Shown: positions 55,225 through 64,000 of the stretch, in pieces
How positions within the stretch are numbered: the first letter of the stretch is position 1
How the letters are laid out: each line of letters starts with the position of its first letter
Source of the DNA: Rotaria socialis
Lineage: Eukaryota > Rotifera > Eurotatoria > Philodinida > Philodinidae
Length of the DNA: 64,000 nucleotides
Direction of reading: 5' to 3'
NCBI GenBank assembly: GCA_905331475.1
Contig: CAJNYU010002638.1
Span: forward strand, 18,913-82,912
Position numbers and translations under genes: made by a program
Notes under the pieces: model-generated
What the model was told of the DNA's origin: nothing
Databases searched by the model: none
The model's input: only the letters and a program-made list of their open reading frames with translations

Positions 55225-56816
55225 TTAAGCATAGAAATTAGTAACCCATTTCTCGAGTTCATTTAAATTATAAGTGTACATGTCCTTGTCTGGTTCAGGC
55301 TTCATGACCAATCTTCCATCATAGATTGCATAGAAGCGAAACGGCCAAGAACCATATGTCTCATGAAAACTGTTATCCATGTTGTCGACGAGCATTGGCA
55401 TTTCAAACTTCAAATCCTTTTTAGATCGTCGAGCATTCTCAAGTCGTTGATCAAGCTCTGTTGGCTGATTCACAGATGATATAGTGTTGCCAACAGGCCA
55501 TTGGTCACGAGCATGCGCTTCAGCGATATAGATCACCAGAAAACGCATGCCTTTTGGCGTATATGAGCGAAATAGCGCGCTATATACGATTGATAAACAT
55601 TATGATAATCAATAGTAATGTAAAATATTTACTTTATTCGCTTCACAGACGCCCGAAATGGAGGTCAGCTGCCGGAACCGGCCAATATTACAAGAGGTTG
55701 ACCAGCAGAAATTTGTGAAAATAACGTTGTTGAATGACCTTCAAGAGTGAACAAATGAATGTCCCGAGCACTGTCGCCGCAATTGACTAGACCTTGGCTG
55801 ACTCGATTATACTTGACTACAGATGAATAAAGAAAAATAAATGCATTAATAATTCCTCTTAACAGTCGAAAATCATAATTTCAATTTAACATCAGCGTCC
55901 AATCAAAAAGATCTATGCAACAACCAGTAGATCGAATTCAACTATATCGTATTTATTCAATAATGTACATGTGACAAGTGTTTTTGATACACTTATTTTT
56001 CGAAGTGATGCTATCGACAAGTAGTATACTACTCAAAGTACCGAAATGTTAGGTAGTTCGATCGTATTTTAGATATATCATAAATATTCATCGAACTCGA
56101 TCTATTACAACATTTTTTCGATTGTTACTCACCATAAAACGCTTCCTTCACTATAGGATCATCTGGAAAACGATGTAAAGCAGTTCGCAATGCATTCACA
56201 TCACGATATCCAAAATGTTCGACGACATGTTGTTGAATAACATCATGTATAAAACTATAATTTCAAAAACAAATATCTATATACTTTTTATACGTAGAGA
56301 AGAAAACAATACTTACGTAACGCTATCTTCATCCATGTGGTACAAGTCCATGAGCTCTTGAATGGGATCCGATAATCGAAGACGTGTTTCATAAAGAATC
56401 ATTTCACGTACTGTTTCGAGTGGTGGCATTTCAGATGAAATTTTGATTGTGTCGAAACCTGTATGGCCGGAACTTGGAAACAACATACGACATCTGACTT
56501 TCGTTGGCATCCGGATATGAGCATCCGAGCTCGGACGACGATTTGAATAAGGTAGCTGTGGCGGTAACGGATATTGCTTTGCAGATTTATTGTCGCCGAC
56601 GGGCGGTGATTGTTCTGCATGAATCGCTGCTTTAATTGCTTGTGTAAGCGCTGAACGGTACTGTTGGCTAGTATTCAAAGATTCTCCGAGTTTTCGCTTG
56701 GGGGATGTTGCATGTCGTTTCATTTTTCCACTCACGCTTTTATTTTTCCTGCAAGATGTCTGCTTAAAAAAAGAAGAATAATGCACATGTTCTTGTATGA
56801 AAATGAATGCATACAT
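55225..56816 (-). CDS. DIO: Iodothyronine-deiodinase-like selenoprotein (in-frame UGA)
   Basis: Exons 56317-56816, 56133-56254, 55633-55816 and 55225-55579 join in phase (donors GTAAGT, GTGAGT, GTAAAT, GTAAAT; acceptors TTATAG, TCTGTAG, TATATAG), giving about 386 residues. A later start at Met32 (56723) would give 355. Exon 3 holds the thioredoxin-like core GQPLVILAGSGS-UGA-PPF; the UGA (55665-55667, residue 258) lies exactly where deiodinases have selenocysteine. Exon 4 continues RSYTPKGMRFLVIYIAEAHA, with the conserved E-x-H, then MLVDNMDN, then WPFRFYAIYDGRL. Upstream FYVKYNRVSQG also resembles the family. Members remove iodine from iodothyronines or act as thioredoxin-like selenoenzymes. 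The N-terminus lacks the usual clear membrane anchor and carries a basic, low-complexity extension. Gene finders would stop at the UGA. Confidence 0.85.
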
Positions 56817-56968
56817 GTCAAACTTGAATTCAATTGAAAATTGAAAATTTCAATTTTCAACTTTTAAACCAATAGCATTCTGAAGAATCGTGACTCGCAC
56901 ATATATCGCTATGCGTTGAAAGTTGAAATTTTCTATTTTCAACTGAATTCAAGTTTCAAGTTTGACAC
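56816..56968. mobile_element. MITE-like inverted repeat abutting the deiodinase first exon
   Basis: The left end TGTCAAACTTGAATTCAATTG and the complement of the right end (TGTCAAACTTGAAACTTGAA, then TTCAGTTG) are inverted copies, with an inner A/T-rich pair around GAAAATTTCAA. It is about 153 bases with no ORF. The left edge touches the first possible start codon of the deiodinase gene, so it may have shaped that gene's 5' end. No clear target duplication. Confidence 0.6.
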
Positions 56969-59285
56969 TACTGAACGAGTGATAGGTAATGTCAACGAAG
57001 CCGTACACACATGAAGAAACAAAGAAAATATTTGAAGTTAAATAAAATTTTAAAAGCAAATTTCATATTTTTCTCGTAACAACCTATCAAGCTCTTCGAA
57101 AAAGAGGATAATTTTAGTCAAGTTCATCGACTAGATGATTTGGAGTCTTTTTTTTAGATGGGATCAAAGTATCGTTTCTCCTATGCGCTATACTTTATTG
57201 TTTTTTTTTAATGTGTACTCAAAAATAAATAACGTTCATTTTCTCTAAAAAAAAAAGAATCTATTTGTTCGACCTTTCAATCTTCTCAGTAGACGTTTGC
57301 TAGTGATAGGCATAGATATCCTGGATTTAAAAGCACGCTTAGTAAATGTGTAGCAGACGAACATGAAAAAGCGTAGAATGGAATAAAACTACTGAGCGTT
57401 AATTCATTCATTAAAAGGACTACCGTGGAAGAAAAGAAGCATCCAATGATTTTTTTACTAATATTCTATAAATGTAATAGCGAGCATCTATGACTAATTG
57501 TTCCGCTTTTTTTTTTAAAGTAAATATTCTTTTATCACGCTCTCCCATATGATGACTACAACGTATTTCAAGAGTTTTTCATATTTTGAAACAATTGCTT
57601 CTCTATAACGTGTACGTGTGTGTTTCCTCTTCATCTGTGCGTGCACACACCGATTCTCTACAAAGATAACGAGTTTTGACTTCATCTTATACTCGGCAGC
57701 TGAATTATATGAGGTGAAACAAAAGTGACTTATTTGCATGATAAAATTATCATGGATAATATCTGTATAGAATGATTATCAAAATATTTCACAATATAGA
57801 TACTTCATTTGAATTTCCATAATATCCAACTGTTTAGGTTAACATAAGCATAGGCATGATAATACTTCAATTTCAAGTTTCATATTATTGATGAGTGCTA
57901 TCGACAAACTTTCTTTGGGGCCATTTATTTTTTTGTAAAAAAATTATGCAAATGTCTATTGTTTAATCAACGGTTGACGTTGACGAAGCCAATCCTCGTC
58001 TGCCATAGAAGATTCGTAAAAGAAGCGATTGAAGATCATATGTTATCGGAAAACCTTCTGGTACTGGAACCATCTTGAAATCTATGAAATATGTGTTTTG
58101 ATTTCTAAATAACACACTAAAAGCTATTTTTTCGTGTTTCTTACGTGGATTCAACTTTTTATTATTGCAACAGCTTGACTAACTGGCATACGAAGTAGAG
58201 ACGACCAATAATGAATTGCTATTGTGAAACTCCTCGTATTTTAAATATTCAAAACTAATAACTTCTCTGTTCTGTGTCAATCAGTGATCTATGCATCTGA
58301 ACGACTGAAGAAGAGTGGATTTGTTTTTGTCATGAATGAAAACCTCATCCATGATACAAGAAGAGGTTCTTGGTGTCTGTTTTATATTTGAGCATTATTA
58401 ATGACCATTTCTTAAAAGAGTCAAAGATAAATATTATTAGTTCACAAAACACTGCTTTCATTGAGCATCGATCACAGTCGAAACTACAATCAATTCATTC
58501 GATGTATTTTTTTTATTTAAAATCATTTTAAAAAAATTAAAAAAAGAATTATGTGGCACAAGTGATAAATTACGCTTTCCGTCAAGCATTACTGTCAAGA
58601 TAATCCAAACAGTACGTATGGGCAACTCTAATCATACATCTCAGCGCTTGTCAGGATTCCAGCGAAAAAATTATTTGCAAAGGACGCCCCCTCGGGATTT
58701 CTCAGGACACTGTGATGTATGACTCTAATCATAGATTCTTTATTTTTAATTTAATATATAATGGAGAGACGAATAAAAATTCAATGTGTCTGATGTTGAA
58801 TTATCAATCAACAAATATTTCGAATTGATAATCAGCATACAGAACGACGGAGAAATATTGATATGATTTTCTCAAATTTCTAATGTGTAGTAATGCCTTT
58901 TGAACAGTGTTTTATCTAGAGTTGGCACTCCAGGATGGCGAATTCAATTGTCAGGAGAGCAGACAAAAGTTATTTAAGGGGCGAACTACCATGAATAATA
59001 TCGAGTCTATTATACTAATGTTTTCAAAAGATCTGTGCTTTGTAAGTTATATAACACTTAATTATTTATTTCATTTTTCTGGGAGGGAAACATATTTCTT
59101 GTTCTTCCGCTGGATAAAACAATGCTTTTGAACAGTTAGGCAGCATTTATTTCATTTTACTCTCTTGAATATAATTTAAAATTCGTACTTGCGAAGCGAT
59201 TAAAACAATAAAACAAAAGATAAATAATTAAATAGAAAAAAAAAGAATGAGAAGAAAGATATAAAACTGCAGACTATTATATTTA
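56969..59285. other. Intergenic stretch with one small MITE
   Basis: No gene is supported. The ORF at 57963-58154 (minus) has an acceptor-like TTTCATAG upstream of its second half (MVPVPEGFPITYDLQSLLLR), but no partner exon stays open. The MITE at 58633-58721 is listed separately. Confidence 0.45.
58633..58721. mobile_element. 89-base hAT-type MITE
   Basis: The left end CATACATCTCAGCG and the complement of the right end CATACATCACAGTG pair at 12 of 14 bases. Exact 8-base duplications ACTCTAAT flank it at 58625-58632 and 58722-58729. It is very short, with a GC-richer centre (GGACGCCCCCTCGGG). The length and exactness of the duplication point to hAT-type insertion. Confidence 0.85.
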
Positions 59286-60272
59286 TTACAGATTTTCTGT
59301 CGTTATGCAATGATAATGCCACCCACCACCCCATTCTACTCTTCTCAATTTCATATGACGAAATAATGGACTCATACAATGTAATTTCTCTATTGGTTCA
59401 ATGCATGTTTGTTTAAATGAGCAATTAAAACTGTTTAATTGTGGTGTACATGTCATTATCACATAAGCAAGTTGTTCAAAGTCAGTAATTGTTAAATTAT
59501 CACAAGCAATGTAAAGAGAACGTAAAAATGGTAAATAAGATAGTAGTAGATATAAATCATCTAATCTGTTACATGTATTCATTGTTGCATGTAAATGAAT
59601 TAAATATTGATGCTGAAAATTTTTATTATTAAGAGAAACTGTTAACATCATATCTTCGGACATCCATCGTACTACAGTCACTTTAAGACGACACAATGTT
59701 GGTTGTAAATGCAGGATTAAATTAATATCACATGACGTCACTCGGTCAAATATCATTGTTTGAATGTGAGATAGTTGAGAAATGTTCGTTAAAAAGTAAC
59801 TTGGTAATTTTGGCAAATGATACACTTTTAACCATGGAATATTCTGTTCATTGGAAGAATGTCGACTAAAAATAATTTCATTTAGTATTTCTTCGTTCTT
59901 TGACCATTTAGAAAAATTTAAACGTTTAAGATGCGGTAAATATGAAGGTTGAACTGAATCGAGTTGTTTTTTGGTTAATTTAGTATCAATAATTAATGAA
60001 CATAAGTTGGGGAGTTTTCTGAAATCTAATGATTCGTTTGATACACTCAAACGAAGAAAAACAATTTGCGTAGAAAAGTAGTCTAATGCACGAATATTTT
60101 CATTTGAATTTTCAATCAAATCAAAACTTATTTGAATAGAACGAATTATTGCACTAATACGGCAATTAAGACCATGCCATGCGTAATATAAATCAATTGG
60201 AGAAATGTAAGAAAATAAATCAAGAAAAAGCTCATCAGGAAATATTTCTAATTGAGATATTGTATAATTCAT
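59286..60272 (-). CDS. F-box-like protein with LRR-like C-terminus
   Basis: This intact single-exon ORF has 328 residues. Residues about 9-45 (LEIFPDELFLDLFSYISPID, then LYYAWHGLNCRISAII) match the F-box pattern LPxEL...IF-x-Y-L...L-x-x-F-x-x-LN-x-R. The remainder shows irregular leucine-rich units of 24-28 residues (LRSLYIACDNLTITDFEQLA; LPNLCSLIIDTKLT). I infer a substrate-recruiting subunit of an SCF-type ubiquitin ligase that would bind Skp1 through the F-box. Such single-exon F-box/LRR genes are numerous in bdelloid genomes. Target unknown. The unusual tail VEWGGGWHYHCITTENL is intact. Confidence 0.75.
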   Translation of the reverse strand: MNYTISQLEIFPDELFLDLFSYISPIDLYYAWHGLNCRISAIIRSIQISFDLIENSNENIRALDYFSTQIVFLRLSVSNESLDFRKLPNLCSLIIDTKLTKKQLDSVQPSYLPHLKRLNFSKWSKNEEILNEIIFSRHSSNEQNIPWLKVYHLPKLPSYFLTNISQLSHIQTMIFDRVTSCDINLILHLQPTLCRLKVTVVRWMSEDMMLTVSLNNKNFQHQYLIHLHATMNTCNRLDDLYLLLSYLPFLRSLYIACDNLTITDFEQLAYVIMTCTPQLNSFNCSFKQTCIEPIEKLHCMSPLFRHMKLRRVEWGGGWHYHCITTENL

Positions 60273-62594
60273 CTGAAATTTAGAATAAAAAATATAAGAT
60301 ATTTTAAATACTATAATATAATTTTAGTGTATTGCTTTTTTTATTACTGGCTCATGTGAAATTAAGCGATTGTTAACTAAACTGCTTTATTCATATTCTC
60401 ATACTTTTCTGTATGAACAAATCATTTCACCAAGAAAATAGCCATAGACTAAGCAAAAGGAAAACGTATAAGATCCCGTATAAATGTGACCTCGAGAATA
60501 AAGCATATGCCAATACATATATTTTTTAATTCTATTAATTAAATGCGAATTTTCTCCGTGCTGTGCGACAGTCCATATAAACGATAAAAAAAATATCATA
60601 TATTGTATTGCTGTGCAATGTTAGATGGTCCAGTTCGGAATCAAGGATTTATTCTATTTTTTTCAATGGGTTACTTTAGATAAAGATATATCCTTGGGCA
60701 TATAAGTATAATTACGCTTGTACGTTGTTTTGTTTGTTTGTCTTGAAAACTTCAGGAATGTAGTACAGTACAGTCAAGTGACTGATTACCATGAATATGG
60801 AATGGAATTTATGGTTATCTTATAGATTTAAAAAATATAAATGGATTATTAAGTAAGAGAAAAGTCACAATGCATAATCTTTTTATCGGTGCTATTGCAT
60901 ATATAGATTAAAGATAAAACGAGCTATTTCTATCCTCCTTCGAAAGTCTTTTAAAAAATGATTTATCAGAAAATTTTCGAGAAGTACAAACAGATCTTCC
61001 TTTGCCTTTTACATCTATCATAGAATGTGATGGTTTTGAAAATTAATTTCTACATATGCTAAATGGTGCTTGAGAAATCCACTACATTTAATTTCTTTTT
61101 ATACTCTTTCGTTCGAATAAAAACATGCAGATCCTTAGAGTACCTTCAAATGTCCACCGTTTATTTAACAAGCTTCTCCCCTCTCTAAACAATATCAACA
61201 AATCAGAGGCACATCATAGTTTCAGAGAAAATAAGATTGGTATACTTTAGTTTTTGAATTCAACAGAGACAGTAAAACGAAATATATAGTTAAAAATCTA
61301 CCAAATATTTGAAAAGTATTTGCCTTTTCTCAGTAAATCCACCGAAATCTTTTGATATTGTTACTAACTGAAAGAAGTGTTTATTGAGGAGTAGCAAAAA
61401 CTAAAAACTTCCATTTAAAAAAATAGTTGGGCTTACGGCATAGCTTTCGTTAAATTGATCCATCTTGGTCAATAATTGCGTGTCAATACAATGATTTAAT
61501 GAATATCAGACATCGAACCGATTTATAACAAAACTAAGCAGCTATTAAAAGTTGAAAGTAAACTATTAATAATAGGATGATAAGCTAGGTATCCAATCAC
61601 GTTTTGGTATGCAAAGTATCATCCAATCAATGATGAAATGTAGTCAAAGATTTTGACGGTAAAAATAAGAAGAAACTATTCATCCGTTCCGTTGCAAAAT
61701 TATAATTACGAGTGCAAATTTGTAAGAAACTATTGCTGATTGAATTCAAAAATGTCCTTATTTAAACAAAATAAAACTTCGGTTAGTGGATGAATGTCAA
61801 ATTCTGTTGTCTTCAATTTGTTTTATTTTTGAACGTTCACCAAACTTCACTGTCAAAACAGGGCCATGCATAACTTTAACTATGATAAGTAAAAATCATT
61901 GCAACAAATTGTTCTAAAGTATGCAATGAAAACAACAACTGATTGTATAATTGATATGACACAATTCAACTATCAATAGCGGCTTCGGGTCTGAAATCAA
62001 TTAGACGAATAATTATATTGCCTTTATCATACAACATGTTATTTGAAATTTTAAGTTTCAATGTAACAGCCGTTAATCATATAAACGAAAGTTCAATAGA
62101 TATAAGAATAAACGCTGTCATATTATTAGAAGAGTAGCACGTTGTGTTCCAAATTACCATCCAGATTTTCAATGAATAGTTAATTAAATTTAAACGAATG
62201 AGAAAAATTTTCAACAAAACAATTATATTGACACTAGCGAATCACTAGTAGCGATTATAAATTTCTTATGAACAGATTGTACGACGTGAAATTAATGATG
62301 AAATTCTAGTAAAAATAGAAAGATATTCATCAGTGTAACTTAAAAGTCAAGTATAAATGCGTTGACGATAGTAGTTTAGTGGGTAAGAAAATATTTCGTT
62401 ATATAACTCACATTTATATATTGTCATCATAAGTTGGCCAATGAATACAGTATAGAAACAAAAACAATATACTATCCGCACTACAATGTTTCTTTGTTTA
62501 TTGATAATAATTTAAGAATTATGAAAAATGAGTAATAAAGAAAATAAATTAATAAGAATATTATTAATTCTTATTTTGATGCTTTCCATGAGAA
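60273..62594. other. Intergenic stretch
   Basis: I find no gene or structured repeat. The ORF at 60399-60599 (minus) is unsupported. The right end is probably 3' flank of the BRCT gene. Confidence 0.5.
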
Positions 62595-63218
62595 TTACCA
62601 TGAATACATTTCTTTCGATTGTACTTCATGTCTTACAATAGAATCAAATAAAAATTCTGGCTTACAATAATATATAGTTTTCTCATTTATCATACATAAA
62701 TTATCATCGTTTTGTTTTTTTCTACTGGCTACTTCTGCTTTTGAATTACACAAGATAATTAATGTTTTATATTGTATGTAATCTCTAAGTAGAGTGGCAC
62801 CTGACAATTCAACTAATTCAATGACTTCTTCTCGATTCATTTTCATTTGTTTTACACCTTTTTGACATTCAACGGAAATAATATATGATGATGGGAATAC
62901 AGGTAGTTGATCGAAACGACATTGTTTTATACCACGGGAATTTTTCAATGCGTTTTTATCACGTAAAATTTCATATGGAAAATAATCAGCGATAGACAAT
63001 TGTTCAAGTGACGCTTTGATCCAATTTATTGAACTGACAAATATATGGCGAACACATGCTTGAATTATTTCTTTTGTTAATAGTGTCGTAAATGAACCTG
63101 AATCGGTAGTTATTATATGAGTTGTTGTATCATCCATATAGTCGAGTTGAGATTGACAGGTAAACTCAATGGATTGAGATTCATTGTGAAATTTTGTGAC
63201 AAACTCTTTTACGTCAGC
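62595..63218 (-). CDS. BRCT-domain protein, last exon (5' part not found)
   Basis: A final exon of 207 codons follows a good acceptor (ATTTTCACTTTCAG, ending 63219) in phase 0. Two BRCT-like units can be read. The first contains THIITTDSGSFTTLLTKEII and the hallmark Trp in FVSSINWIKASLEQLSIADY, followed by FPYEI. The second starts IISVECQKG, has MNREEVIELVELSGATLLRD, and ends with CKPEFLFDSIVRHEV. The pairing of a W-x-x-x-S-x-x-x domain with a second BRCT resembles the C-termini of BRCA1/BARD1-like DNA-damage proteins, which bind phosphoserine peptides. I infer a nuclear repair or checkpoint role. Upstream exons should lie to the right and could not be assigned before the window ends. Confidence 0.7.
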   Translation of the reverse strand, partial: ADVKEFVTKFHNESQSIEFTCQSQLDYMDDTTTHIITTDSGSFTTLLTKEIIQACVRHIFVSSINWIKASLEQLSIADYFPYEILRDKNALKNSRGIKQCRFDQLPVFPSSYIISVECQKGVKQMKMNREEVIELVELSGATLLRDYIQYKTLIILCNSKAEVASRKKQNDDNLCMINEKTIYYCKPEFLFDSIVRHEVQSKEMYSW

Positions 63219-64000
63219 CTGAAAGTGAAAATATTTTATATTTTTCTTTAGAAACACGGAAGTGTCTATTTTTATTTTATCTTCATGACCTACGTATTAG
63301 TTTTATTATGAGATCTGCTGCTAACCTTCACTGTTAGAGAGTATAAACTGTAAACGAAGTAACACGACATTAACAAGAGATAGCAGCCGGATATTTTAGG
63401 AAATTGAAAAAGAATTATCGTTTACGTCTCTTTATTATGATTCTTTTGCTTATGTTGATCCTTTTCTGTGCAGTCAAGTTATCTTGAATATTTCGATTTT
63501 AATTGTTAACAATCAGGGATTGCTATCTATTGATATTGCTGAATTATTTAGTTTACAGCTACTATTTTCGTGAAGCACTGTTTAAGTTGTGCTGAAAGTA
63601 TACGAATGTAAATTTACCCTACAGAAATTATATTTCTAAAGTAAGAAGTATGTCGATATTTCATTTTTGGAACACAAAATCAAATGAAGAGATACGTGTG
63701 AAAATAGATAGACTAAAACAATCCTTCTGACAAGCAGTCGCAGCTACATAGTGCGTCATAATTCAATCTCTGGATAGAATTTCATCAATAGTTATTTAAT
63801 TCTGGCATGAGCACCAGTGGAGATTAGTAGAATAGTGATGATAAATAAATTGCACGAAATGCAAAAAGTGAAGACTATTATCAAACATATGTGATGAAAC
63901 AAAACACAACTATTCTATCACTATAATTTCTATTTTGTGCATTATGTATATTCATATGATCGAAGGCATCGCATGTAGAGAAATACCTAAGAAAAATGAA
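63219..64000. other. 5' side of the BRCT gene, unresolved
   Basis: No exon could be joined confidently. A lysine-rich open stretch ending at a GTAAAC donor near 63424 (HKQKNHNKE, minus strand) is a weak candidate. Confidence 0.35.

Noticed and set aside
55665..55667. UGA read as an ordinary nonsense mutation in the deiodinase
   Set aside because: It falls exactly at the family's selenocysteine position, the rest of the frame is intact, and a SECIS-like element follows.
57963..58154. Possible exon on the minus strand ending ITYDLQSLLLRIFYGRRGLA
   Set aside because: An acceptor-like site exists, but every upstream frame joined to it through a plausible donor contains a stop.

Overview
The window looks like a metazoan nuclear contig, most likely from a bdelloid rotifer. 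It is very AT-rich, has short GT-AG introns (47 to 606 bases), and carries an ADP-ribosyltransferase joined to kinesin-light-chain-type TPRs, a protein class I associate with bdelloids. Two genes have family members mainly in bacteria, fungi or protists (an acetate-transporter-type gene and an AttH/CrtC lipocalin-like gene). Short TGTGGG runs match the published bdelloid telomere repeat. The species cannot be told from sequence alone.

Layout, left to right. 0-8 kb: a broken unrecognised gene, a small acylated-looking protein resembling the N-terminal module of the ART-TPR protein, and a GNAT acetyltransferase. 8-13 kb: a 30-base perfect palindrome and two hAT-type MITEs with exact 8-base target duplications. 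13.3-16.3 kb: a broken GPR1/FUN34/YaaH gene and an intact AttH/CrtC-like secreted protein. 18.6-26.5 kb: transposon territory, with a 1.2-kb element bearing long inverted repeats, then an old hAT-like shell that appears to have taken in a full-length APE-type LINE. The LINE has a single-N assembly gap and a local duplication inside ORF1. 27-30 kb: an unrecognised three-exon gene end and two candidate non-autonomous elements. 32.7-35.7 kb: a two-exon LRR/FN3-like/transmembrane receptor. 35.8-43.7 kb: a long stretch rich in simple repeats. 43.7-47.0 kb: the ART-TPR gene. 47.5-48.7 kb: telomere-like repeats beside a fucosyltransferase pseudogene. 49.3-52.5 kb: a six-exon ankyrin-like gene ending in a CaaX box. 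53.4-53.9 kb: a minisatellite. 55.0-56.8 kb: a four-exon iodothyronine-deiodinase homologue. 59.3-60.3 kb: an F-box-like gene. 62.6-63.2 kb: the last exon of a BRCT protein.

The most notable observation is the deiodinase. The active-site position is an in-frame UGA in a GSGS-UGA-PPF context, all four exons join in consistent phase, and the 3' flank has a SECIS-like stem-loop (ATGA, 13 bases, AAAA, then TGA). I read it as a genuine selenoprotein gene that standard gene prediction would break.

Nearly all recognisable host genes lie on the minus strand, but they are unrelated in function and spaced as independent transcription units. Transposon insertions, decayed genes and possible transferred genes together fit an accessory, possibly former subtelomeric, region.
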